Source: Medicago truncatula (lineage: Eukaryota; Streptophyta; Magnoliopsida; Fabales; Fabaceae). Taken from it: DNA of 64,000 nucleotides. Each line of letters begins with the position of its first letter. Position 1 is the first letter of the stretch. Below the pieces are notes generated by a model, which saw only the letters and a list, made by a program, of their open reading frames with translations, did no database searches and was not told the DNA's origin. Of the stretch, positions 37,646 to 48,212 are shown piece by piece. The position numbers and the translations under genes were made by a program. The stretch lies in assembly GCF_003473485.1 (NCBI RefSeq), contig NC_053048.1, positions 38,932,755 through 38,996,754 of the forward strand, read 5' to 3'.

Positions 37646-40600
37646 ATGGTTGGAGAATCAAGAAAGTGGGTGGTGCTAATAGCAACAATTTGGATACAAG
37701 CATTCACAGGGACAAACTTTGACTTCTCATCATATTCATCTGAGATGAAATCAGTTCTTGATATAACTCAGCTTCAGCTTAATTCTCTCTCAGTTGCATC
37801 AGATATGGGGAAAGCATTTGGTTGGTGTTCTGGTGTCACACTCATGTATTTTCCATTGTGGGTGGTTTTGATCATGTCTGCTTTTTTAGGGCTTCTTGGT
37901 TATGGTTTTCAATGGCTTGTCATTCAAAGACTCATTACTTTGCCTTATTATCTGGTCAGTTTTCATCACTTATAACTAACTATGTCATGAATTTCTACTA
38001 TGTTGTTATTGCAACTTTTGCTACTTCGATTTTTGCATTTTCTTAGCTCATGTTATGTTTGTGGTAGAAATCTTGTTGACTATGTTATGAATTTTGGCAA
38101 CTAGCAACCAGTAATTTTGGCCGTGTTTACATACTGCAATATACATTTATGATAAAAGTTATCTCAGCCGCAACTTGGACTCTTTGCATACAGTATGCAA
38201 AGAGTCTAAGTTACGGCTCAGATAACTTTTATCATAAATGTTGCTAGAGGATCCAGATATGACTAGATTAGATGAGGTTGTCAATGTATACAGGCCTTAT
38301 TTCTATTCAATGGGAGACGGGAGTTTTTTTCAAGACACTTTCTCTTTCTCATGTCAAACACTTTGGGTTTTGTGCACGAATATAAATGGATGATGATCCA
38401 ATATGGGTTTGATGCGTGCGCGAATATAAATGGAAGATGATCCAATGAATATGAATAGACTCTAATACCATCTTAAAATTTGAGTTGATCATAACTAAAA
38501 TCCTACAAAACGAGCTCGTAAGATGAGTGTCTCCCTTTATAACTAATTGGTAAAGCTCTTTATATCAGAGCCATATTAGGACCAGAGTATTCTGAAAGAA
38601 ACATACGTAAACTAGGGTATTCAGTTTTCAAAGGTTAAGGGTAATGTTGCATATTCCAGAGCATCCACTTTATAAATTAGAGGATTGTCGATCCAAATAA
38701 TACACATAATATGCCATATCCAATCTTTCTTTGACAAATGTTACTGTAAGACATTGATAAGGTCAAACATTGTGGCATTTTATCCTCCAAGACAAGTAAC
38801 AATAAGGGAAGAAGAGTAACCAGTTCTGGTGACCCACCATGATTGGTGAGAGGCCACCAATTCTTATCCTCCGCTACAAATATCCACCATGACAGTGACC
38901 AATTTAAATAGTCAATAATTATCTTTGTTATTATAAAATTATTATTACAAAAGTTGACAAAATGAAAACATGTTAACCGTGGGTGGGAGTGGGAGATACA
39001 CTTGCACCAAAAAGAAAGATTTGATTTCCTTTTTTCATTTTATTTGCCTAAACTAACGTATGATAATCTTTGTGCCTTACTTACTTCAAAAAAATAAGTC
39101 ATTTAAGTTGTATTTTGTGTACAACTAAATTAGTCTTTCTTTAAAAAAAAATCATTGAAACTAATGCTTAAAGATAATGCTTTAAGTTGTTTAATCATAC
39201 TAAATTAGTATAAGTCATTTAAGTTTTATTTTGTGTACATCATTACCCTTTTCACACATTTTATTACAAAAATACACAATTTTCCATTATGTTACGGATG
39301 TCACATGAATGAATTTGGCTTGGCCACTCAGCATACACTTACCTCTTTCCTTTCCTATCCCTTTACGTGTACCTCTTGCCTAATCTAAAAATAGATAAAT
39401 GATTTGGAACTTTTGTCAAGTAGAGTTTAATAGTCAAAATTTCACCGTTTAAGGTGAATAAATGAGAAATTTTAGGTTCGAATTCCAATCTTTACTTATT
39501 GTAATTGTAATGTTCATACCAACTAAGCTATGTTCATGGGTAAAAACAAAACCTTTTTAATATGAGTTAAATTGACAAATATATAAATTAAACTCATATT
39601 TTTAATTAGCGTAAATTTTACATGTTCATAAATCTTTTAGGAAAAGCTCAAAAACTGATTTATATATTAACAAAACAATATTCTTGTATTATACTGCAGG
39701 TATTTTTTCTGTGCTTAATTGCAGGGTGTAGCATCTGCTGGTTCAACACCGTCTGCTATGTATTATGCATAAAAAATTTCACAAGAAACCGTTCACTTGC
39801 ATTATCTTTGAGTGTTAGTTTCAATGGTGTAAGTGCAGCTTTATTTACTCTCATTGCCAATGCAATAAACTCAAACAACGACACTCTCTATCTCTTGCTC
39901 AATGCCCTTGTTCCTCTCCTCATTTCCTTATTAGTACTCCCTCCAATTCTTTACCAACCACAGCCTCAGCAAAATTCCTCCGACACCCTTCATTGTCGCG
40001 ACCGCGATTCCTTAATTTTCCTTTGCCTCAACATCCTTGCCCTTGTTACAGGCATCTACCTCCTCTTCCTATATTCCCTCTCATCGTCCCCAACCGTAGC
40101 TCGTGCTATCCTTGTCGGCGCGGTTTTTCTCCTGGCAATGCTTTTATTCTTGCCATACATTGTTTATTCAAGAGAATGGTCTTGTTTCACCCTCCCTACA
40201 AGCTTTTCTTTATATGAGTCAAGTTTCGCTCGTATTGACAATAATGATGAACATGAGCTTCACAAAGAACTAATTAGTATGGAGGATAATGATGCAATGA
40301 ATAGTGGAAGTGTACAAAGCATGATGATAGAGAAGAGTTTTTGTTTTGCTAGTGTATTGGAAAAAGAGAAACTTACAATGCTTGGCGAAGAGCATACAAC
40401 TAAGATGTTGATTCGTAGGTGGGATTTTTGGCTATATTACATTGCATATTTTTGTGGAGGAACAATTGGATTGGTTTATAGTAATAACTTGGGCCAAATT
40501 TCTCAATCACTTGGACATGGTTCTCTCACAAGTTCTCTTGTCACACTTTATTCTACATGTTCCTTTTTTGGTCGCCTTCTAGCAGCCGTACCTGATTTAT

Positions 40601-41935
40601 TCAGCAGGTATGTGTTAGAGGTCTTTGTAGTTTCAACGATAATTTATATGTTGCTAAAAGAAGTATAATTACATGGAATAGTGTTGCATAACTATAAAGT
40701 TTTTGATAGAATTTGACTAGATTCAATGATAATTCTTGTTGGAAAATATTATGTGGTGGGGATCACTCATCCATTGAATCAGCGACATAGCCAGAATTTT
40801 TTCATAAGAGGGCCTCAGAACCAAATTGCATATGACTAGAGAAAAAGATAAATGTCACATGTATATAGTACAATAAGAAAATGACCGTATACAGGCCTAC
40901 TGTGGTGCCACCCTAAGTGCTTATAGCATTAGCGCTTATCATGTAAGCTCTTATGTATAAGTTTTTTATATATCGAAAGATAAAACAAAGTCAATCTGTT
41001 TCTTTTTTTAGATTAAGTCAAACAATTGTCATGTTAAGTTATAAGTTGTTTTTATAAGCTATCTTTGAGAGCTTATGGAAATAATATGAAAATGTAGTTT
41101 CCATAAGTTCTTCAAAACAGTTTCAAAGCTGTTTATACTTGTAAATAAGCTCAAATCAGTCAATCCAAACAATTCTGTCAACCCAGTTAAGGAGGCCATA
41201 ACATCCATAGGTCCTTTGAAATAGTATTTTCATAACTAAATGAAATGGCAAGCTTACTGATTCTTTAATGGGTGAGTGACTGAGTCGTATCTATCATATT
41301 ATATTTTCTCACAATTATGAAATCACCCTTGAATCTAGTTAAATGTTTATTAACTATTGAATATGATTCTTCAAAAACTATAGCGAAAAAGAAACTATGA
41401 TTATTTTTCCATCTACTCAATAACTAATCCACTAATATTGTATGACAAATGCAGCAAGATACACTTTGCGAGAACTGGATGGTTTGCTGCAGCCTTGATA
41501 CCAACACCAATTGCCTTCATTTTACTAGCCATATCTGGCACTAAAACAACATTACAATTAGGCACAAGCTTAATTGGATTAAGTTCTGGCTTTGTATTTT
41601 CTGCCGCAGTTTCTATTACATCAGAATTATTTGGTCCAAACAGTGTTGGTATGAACCACAATATCCTCATCACAAACATTCCTTTAGGTTCATGTCTTTA
41701 TGGCCTTCTTGCAGCATTGGTTTATGACTCAAATGCCACAAGCAGAAGAGATTCAATATGGCTGCGTGAGATGTCAATGTGCATGGGAAGGAAATGCTAT
41801 ATGCAGACATTTATATGGTGGAGTTGCATTTCAATTGTTGGATTGGTTTCAAGCTTCTTGCTTTTCTTAAGGACTAAGCAAGCTTATGACGGTTATGAAA
41901 GAAATAAAACTAGAAACAGAATACAGGCAAGTTAG
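37646..41935 (+). CDS. nodulin-like major facilitator superfamily transporter
   Basis: Three exons: 37646-37954, 39700-40607 and 41455-41935, with GT/AG borders, giving 565 residues. The first 103 residues form the nodulin-like domain (RKWVVLIATIWIQAFTGTNF, then DMGKAFGWCSG and a hydrophobic LWVVLIMSAFLGLLGYGFQW). Exon 2 continues with GCSICWFNTVCYVLCIKNF and several membrane spans. A hydrophilic central loop of about 80 residues follows, then WDFWLYYIAYFCGGTIGLVY, the start of the second bundle. Exon 3 has RTGWFAAALIPTPIAFILLA, SGFVFSAAVSITSELFGP and a last span. About 12 spans are expected. The family includes NFD4-like and nodulin-like proteins whose substrates are mostly unknown, so none is assigned. 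The ATG at 37646 is chosen because the domain begins there; an in-frame ATG 45 bases upstream is possible. Phases agree at both junctions. Confidence 0.9.
38144..38240. repeat. near-perfect 47 bp-arm hairpin in transporter intron 1
   Basis: The left arm (38144-38190) and right arm (38194-38240) are inverse copies with only three mismatches, separated by the three bases CAG. They could be a tiny foldback transposon or a recently made small-RNA precursor. No target duplication was seen, and I do not recognise a known microRNA in the arms. Confidence 0.9.
39420..39542 (-). mobile_element. SINE-like element in transporter intron 1
   Basis: Read on the minus strand it has 'catagcttagttggtatgaac', resembling a tRNA-type A box. 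It then has 'ggaattcgaacct', resembling a B box, about 40 bases later, and an AT-rich tail 'cggtgaaattttgactatt'. This is the structure of plant tRNA-derived SINEs. The ends and target duplication are not fixed. Confidence 0.5.
40780..41180. repeat. transposon debris in transporter intron 2
   Basis: 'cagcgacatagccagaattttttcataagagggc' near 40782 resembles hAT terminal sequence. 40905-41180 has 'agtgcttatagcatt ... cttatcatgtaagctc ... agcttatggaaataa ... aataagctcaaatcagtcaatccaaac', the wording of a common legume hAT-type MITE. Boundaries are not fixed. Confidence 0.4.
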
Positions 41936-42728
41936 CTTTTGAATTAGAATTGTATGATGCAAATGTTGAAATTATATGAAACGAAATATAAATATATCAT
42001 TTTTTAGTAATGTTGGAAAGTAAGAGAAGAATAATGTGTTGTTGTGGCAATATGAATCACTCCTATGCAGCAAATTTTTGACAGATCTTTGGTGTAAATT
42101 CCATGTGCTCTCCAACGTTTAAAAAATGATGCAATGGGTCTGAACCTATGCACTCGAAGCCACAAACAATGGTTAGAGAACACAACTTGTATTCACTAGG
42201 TTAGGTTTATGTCTTCCCAATCTTTTGATTTTCGATCTTTTTGATAAATGAATCTACGCCCTTAAAAAAAACACACAATTATCATGAAATCAGCATATAA
42301 TCATGCAATCCCCACGTTAATTCACAACTATATCATCCACACACTATGTCATATATGCAAGCATTATGTTCATTCAGTAATTAAAAAAATCCTCTCAAAT
42401 GCAAGGAAAGACGATTCCAACAGATCAAATGATTAATATAGAGCATAATGAGCAATATTTATTTATTTTTTCTCCATTTTTACAAAAGCATGATTAGCAA
42501 ACTAGTCAACACAAATAGTCCTCTCTATAAGTATGATTTTTTTTTTTTTAAATTCACTGCTTCATTCAAAAGTAAGCAATTGCACAAACATTCCTCAAAT
42601 TCAAAGGCCTTTGAATTCCCACACCACCAAAGTTGAAATCACTCTCTAACCACGTGTTATTCCAACCTTTTAAATGAGCATGCTCAATTGTTAGCATAGT
42701 TCAACTCCCGGTTAAAATTTGAACATTA
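41936..42728. other. transporter 3' flank and intergenic DNA
   Basis: No second gene recognised. AT-rich, with a T run at 42539-42550. Confidence 0.4.
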
Positions 42729-42733
42729 ATTCG

Positions 42734-43576
42734 TGTTGGAACACTAGTGTATATTGGCAAAAACTTGGAGTATACTAGTTGTTATGTTGAGACTTTGGAA
42801 TGTAAACACAAGGATGGAGAAACTAGTGTAAAGTGTGAATTGAAAATTTTATGTCTCACATTGGGTAGATCACACACTCTAGTAGTGTTTATATATGTGG
42901 GATATCACTTCCAAGGGTGTGTGCTTGGGGTACCCACTTTTGTGAACGGAGTGAGCGCTTGCCAAAATTATATATAAGACACGCGCGACGCCGCCGTCCG
43001 ACCGATCGGACCGGGCTTGGCTTGGCTTCAAAGAAATATATTTTTTTGGTGCTCAGGAAAATGAAAAAAATAATTTTTTATTTGCTACTTCGAGATTCCC
43101 GCACGCGGAGGATCAAGTCTCACACGTTTTCCACACGCGCAAGCTTCAGCTCCACGTTTCCGCGTCGTGGGTTACCGTTACTGGGTCGAGGGCTCGGGAA
43201 TGGGATTCTTCACTCCAAAACCGAGAATCGAATCCTCTTCTCTGATTTTCTCCCCTTCTCATCTCCCTCGGTTTGTGTTGATGAACCGTTCTTTTCTTCC
43301 TCCTTTCTTTGGTTTCTCGAGTGGTCTTCGTACCATATTGGAGTGGTTTTTCGAAACCATATTGAGGTGTTATTTTCGAGCGATTTCTGGCAGTGCAACC
43401 TTTAATCGTACAGAAAGAATCTGGGCTGTTTTATCCTGGAGACAGCGCGGTTGCTAGTCTACCTTGCACAATTTAGGTAGTGCCGCGAAACGTCTTAAAG
43501 AAAGCGACCTGGTCGTGACTCACCCCGGTAATAGTTTCAAAGCTCTGTCATAATTTTTTAAATTACAAAACCAACA
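42734..43576 (+). mobile_element. solo LTR, 843 bp, probably Ty1/copia
   Basis: It begins TGTTGG and ends CCAACA. ATTCG is duplicated exactly on both sides (42729-42733, 43577-43581), the 5 bp target size of LTR retrotransposons. A TATA-like 'aattatatataagac' sits at 42966-42980, followed by a GC-rich leader-like segment, as in a U3-R-U5 layout. There is no internal region, PBS or second LTR, so this is a solo LTR left by recombination. The copia assignment rests on the general look of the U5 and is weak. The 162-codon ORF inside it is not a gene. Confidence 0.85.
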
Positions 43577-43637
43577 ATTCGGCACATTATAGAAGATTGG
43601 GTCCATTTGCTTAACCCAATTCTCATATTAATAGTTA

Positions 43638-43825
43638 GAGTAACGCTAGCAACACTCTCTTTTGAACACCCTATATAATACTCACTCTCTTATTGGTTTA
43701 AATCATTGTGGGCTACATTTTAAAAATTGAACACATACAAAGTAGTGAGACATACATTGATTTCATCCAATAAAAGATAGAGTGCTAGAGAGAGTGTTAA
43801 AAAGTGAGTGTTACTAGCATTCTTC
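43638..43825. mobile_element. MITE, 'GAGTAACGCTAGCAACACTC' family copy C
   Basis: The ends GAGTAACGCTAGCAACACTC and, read from the right, GAAGAATGCTAGTAACACTC are inverted. TAATAGTTA flanks both sides exactly (43629-43637, 43826-43834). The interior is shared with copies A and B. Confidence 0.85.
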
Positions 43826-43900
43826 TAATAGTTATTACTATTACTATCACTTTAATAAATAAATTTAATATACTTTATGATTTTTTTTGTTGAATTGGGA

Positions 43901-44641
43901 GAATAAGTGAAATATTTAGTGTTTACCCTGGAATAAGAGTAATAATAGGAAGGAGGGTACATCATAGGATTATAATTGTTTGAAGTATTGTTCACTCAAT
44001 TTTTAGGATGTACGTTACTATAAAATGTTCAAAGTTTTGTTAGACAAGTGAGTTTATTAATTAGAAGTTCATTTTTCTTCTTAGACATTTTTCATACAAG
44101 TTTATTGTTCTAGCTATGTTATTTCGTGTTCAACTTTAGTGAGTGCATATTTCATATTTACCTACCTTGACTGATCCACTAGTAAAAGTCATTGTATTGG
44201 ATAAAAAAAATTAAAGTTTTATAACTCTAAAGTTTTACAATTGACTCTGATATCAATTGGTGGTGCCGCAACAGAATTTTGACTTCTAATAATGATATGA
44301 AATATGCACTTACTAAAGCTGAACACGAAATAACTTAGCTAGAACAATAAACTTGTATGAAAAATGTCTAAGAAGAAAGATAAACTTCTAATTAATAAAC
44401 TCACTTGTTACACTCTATTTGTTTTTGTTGTGATATCTAAAATACAAAACTTCTGAACATTTTATAGTAACGTACATTCTAAAAATTGAGTGAACAATAC
44501 TTCAAACAATTATAAATCTCTGATGTACTCTCCTTCCTATTATTACTCTTATTCCAGAGTACCTTTGCATTATTCTTTACACTTTCCATCTTTAAATTAT
44601 TCCATATTTAGTAAACACTAAATATTTCACTTATTCTCACA
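43901..44641. repeat. large inverted repeat (arms ~250 bp), foldback element
   Basis: The left arm starts 'gagaataagtgaaatatttagtgtttac' (43901 on). It runs through 'gaataagagtaataataggaagga', 'gaagtattgttcactcaatttttag' and 'cttagacatttttcatacaagtttattgttctagc'. The right arm has the inverse of each of these in reverse order, ending 'gtaaacactaaatatttcacttattctca' at about 44612-44640. The right arm has about 60 extra bases near its outer end and an extra block near 44410. There is no coding capacity. Confidence 0.85.
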
Positions 44642-44939
44642 TGAATATTCTAACATAATCATACAAATTAAGTGTGGAAAAACAAGAATTAATCAATTTG
44701 AATCCGCACCTCAATGCACCAAATATATGCGGCTATCTTTTATTTTTCGTCCACAAACGACCCAATCCTACTAGCTTTTTAATATTTTTTTTTTTTTTTT
44801 TTTTTTTGTATTGAGTAAATAATATGTTTGAATTTGTCCAATATGTTTATAGGAAAGGATATCAGTTATATTCATAAATGTCGAGTGGAGTATAATCACT
44901 TGAGGGTAATGTACCCAATATTAATGTAAGGAGAATTAA
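44642..44939. other. intergenic DNA
   Basis: Nothing recognised except a T run at 44787-44808. Confidence 0.4.
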
Positions 44940-45770
44940 AGGGTTTAATTTATCTTTACTTGATAAATGATGTTAGGAGCTTGAAGGAGAAAAGGAGTTC
45001 GTTATGATATAGGTTGTTGAAGGCTCGTTACAGAGAGGAAGGGAGTCAAATTGGTGATGTAGGGAGATTAGATTCATTTTGGTAGAAAAATCTTACTAGT
45101 ACCGGTGAGGGTGTCAGGGCTGGTTTAAGGATAACAAAGGGCGTGATGTCGGGGACAAATTAACCACTTTATTTTAGTGGGATCCATGGTTGGAGGGAGA
45201 ACCTTAATTTGAAGGACATGTTTAGACGATTGTTTGAGTTGACTGGGAATAAAATGTTGGCGTGAATTTTGTTGTTTTGCAGGACAATAATGAAGACAAG
45301 TAGTAATTACATCTTCATCCATCACAAAAATGTATAGTAAGTTGTGTTATAATTTACTTGTCCAAGTTGAAGAACAAAATCACTTGTGCGACTACTAACA
45401 TGATTTGGCCTAAGATGGTTCCTTTGAAAGTAAGTCTCTTTGATTGGAGGTTGCTTCGGAATCACCTTCCTACGAAAGACAACTTAATTAATCAAACAAG
45501 GTGTGCTTCAAAACAATGCACAACTTTGTGTGGGAGGGTGCGGTTCTTGTAAGGACGTGGATCATCCGTTTACCCGTTGTGATTTTTTTGGTACAGATTG
45601 AATTTTTGTTTCACAATGGATAGGTTTTGGCACAGTTAATCTGGTGTGTCTTTTAGACCATTTTCTTCAATTTTATCATCTTGGTGGAGCTTCAATGTAT
45701 TTCCGATCAATTTTGTATCTATTATGATTTCTTGCATTTGAGTAATTTGAAAGGAAATAAACAATAAATT
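44940..45770 (+). pseudogene. decayed LINE fragment, zf-RVT region
   Basis: Bases 45165-45200 read 'WDPWLEGEP' in one frame, followed by a stop. Bases 45355-45540 read NMIWPKMVPLKVSLFDWRLLRNHLPTKDNL and end CASKQC. This is the zf-RVT module that follows reverse transcriptase in plant LINEs (compare IWK..VP.KV..F.WRLL...LPT.DNL). Frames are broken and neither the RT core nor RNase H is present. It is plus-strand, opposite to the LINE at 46349-52306, so it is an independent copy. Confidence 0.7.
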
Positions 45771-46498
45771 TTTCAGCAAAAAGAGCAAACTCAAAAACAT
45801 TTACTTGACAATATTAAGCTTCAGTCTTTTTGGTGGTTGAAATCGGAATATTCCAAGTTCAGTTTCGACTATCATCTTTCAAGGCTTAATCCTCTTATGT
45901 GTTTGAAAGCGTTTACTTAAAATGTTTTTATGTTTCTTTTTGGACTTTGGTTATTGTTGTAATTGTGTAAACTTTTTCAACTATCAACTTTCGCAGATCT
46001 TGTACTAGGAGGACATGATGCGTTGATTAATATAGTTTTATTTTAACTTCTTTAAAAAATTGTACTCCATCCATTTCAAATTAAATTAAAAAATTCTAAA
46101 TTTAGAATTTTTTTGAGTAATAAAAAAAATTGAAATAAAAGTTAACATACCTTTTACTATTAACATATATAAAAAAAACAATTACATCGGTAATATCTTG
46201 AAATATTTAAAGATATTAAATGAAAACTATCAGCATTAAAATAATGTCTCTTTTCGATCAAATAACATAATGAATAAAATTTCAGCATTTTAAGGCAGGG
46301 GCAGATAAACATATGGGTAATGTGTGGCTAAAGCCCCACATGCTTTTTTTTGAACAAATCAAAATGGAATATATTACTCAAAAACAGAGTGATTCACCCC
46401 GCACAAGGTGTGCTAAAGTGATGAATCCTCTAATATCTGTTACAACACCACATCACCTAACAAAAGATGCCACCACCTAAACAAAAAGGACCAAACAC

Positions 46499-47352
46499 TT
46501 AAATCACACCCATACAATAAAGGGGATGTCTCCACCAATCGTAAAAGCCGAAAGCAATAGGCTCAATATTCGAAGAAAGCCAGAGAAAAGAATTTAACTT
46601 AACTTTTTCAACAATATGTAACAGATCAATAACCGTATCATTGAAAACACGGTTGTTTCGCTCCTTCCATATTGCCCAAACACAAGCAAGCCATATAACC
46701 TTAAAAAACACATGAGTAGATCTAGACAAACCCGCCAAATGAGTAAACTGAATGTAATGATCCTTAATAGAACCTGGAGGAACAAAAGAAAACCCAAGCC
46801 AGTGACAAAGTAAAACCCAAACACTACCAAAAGATTCGCATCCGATGAAGAGATGACCCGTCGTCTCGGATAGTCCACACCCTCCAACACACAAATTGTC
46901 GTTTGGTTGAAGAATGAGACGACGCACCAAGTTTGCTCTTGTAGGATTTCTATCTTGAAGCAGCCGCCAAGCAAAAAGCAACACTTTTGTCGGAACCAAT
47001 TTGTGCCACACGTCAATAAAAGCATCATTAGCCACCTGTACTTCCAAATTTGTGAGAAAACGATAAGTCCCATCAACACTATATCCATGAACAGGATCTA
47101 GTAACCACCGCCAACGGTCCTGAATATGAACCTGCAAAACAATGTTATCCAGTAAAGTGATACACTCCCTCATACTCTCCTCCTCCCAGGCTAGCAACCG
47201 CCGTCTCCAAACCCACCCATTGCCGCCCTCAACCCACCCCCAACGCTCCATGTCTGCCACCGAACACTCCTTATGCACCGATAAATCATAAAGACGACTA
47301 AATTGTATCTTTAAAGGTACTCCGCCTAGCCATTTATCAGTCTCTAAAAAAA
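46499..47352 (-). pseudogene. LINE ORF2 C-terminal part (zf-RVT)
   Basis: An open frame continues from TSIFLETDKWLGGVPLKIQF through SRLYDLSVHKECSVADMERWGW to the stop. The zf-RVT module is FIDVWHKLVPTKVLLFAWRLLQDR, NPTRANLVRR, GGCGLSETTGHLFIGCESF and KVIWLACVWAIWKERNNRVF. The joining to the RT is lost: the frame's upstream side meets LTR-like sequence at about 47353-47366. Confidence 0.85.
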
Positions 47353-47365
47353 TTGAGGTAAAAAT

Positions 47366-48212
47366 TGTGAGGTCTGCCTATGCTGCTATTATTATTTAAC
47401 TATGTTGCATGAGTTGATATAAGATGATCAAGATGATGTTGAACCTCCAAATTATTGGTTACATAAGAGATGATGATTAAGATGTTTTAAGAGATCGAGT
47501 CCATGCATTAGCATACATATGTTGGGGGCTCATGCCCTGGAGCTTAGTACTTAACACGATGGAGCATTAGCTCAAATTAGCGATGGGGGCTTATGCCTTG
47601 AAAATATTTTAATACTCAAATAGCGATGGGGGCTCATGCCCTGAATTGGTACCACATGCATAAAGAGGTCTAAGTTGCATAGTCGCATAGTCGAGTCAAT
47701 GATGAATGATGTTAAGATGCTATGATGTTTAAGATGTTTATGTTGAAGATTTATGTTGTTAATTACGATTGTTGAATTATATTGATTAATATTATTGTTT
47801 TGTGAAATCTCACCCCTTCTGCTTGGAAATGTTGCTCTTCGTATGAGTAACTTGCAGGTGATCGAGCTTAGAGTGCTGTGTTGCTGTTGTGAGTGACGTG
47901 TTCCTCACTGAGTCGATTAGGTTGCTCTGATACGTAACATGATAGGGTTTATGATTGCATGCTTCATTTCCTTTACGTATTTGACTATGATATTATGATT
48001 TAAGTTGTTTAACTGAGATATTATGATGAGGCCTGCGTGCCAAACTTATTGATGATTGATGACATAATTCCGCTACGATGATTGAAGTATTTTGTTGAAA
48101 GTTAAATTGTTATTTGACTATTTATGATTATGTGAAATGTAATATCCTGTTTATGATGTTTACTCTGATATTTGTTAAGAAATTTTTATGTTGGGAAAAA
48201 CGGGGTGTTACA
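47366..48212 (-). mobile_element. LTR-like segment replacing the LINE RT core
   Basis: On the minus strand the block begins TGTAACACCCCGTTTTTC, the standard opening of many plant Ty3/gypsy (chromovirus) LTRs. It ends near CCTCACA, so it is about 847 bp and bounded by TG...CA. Bases 47520-47645 carry three copies of a 'gcgatgggggctcatgccctg' motif. No 5 bp duplication is seen (AAAAT at the left, CCACA at the right). The LINE protein on either side lacks several hundred residues of RT. Insertion followed by deletion is therefore more likely than a clean insertion. Confidence 0.7.

Noticed and set aside
42917..43405. 162-codon plus-strand ORF with a non-repetitive look
   Set aside because: It lies entirely inside the solo LTR bounded by TGTTGG/CCAACA and the ATTCG duplication. 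Its arginine- and serine-rich product resembles no family.
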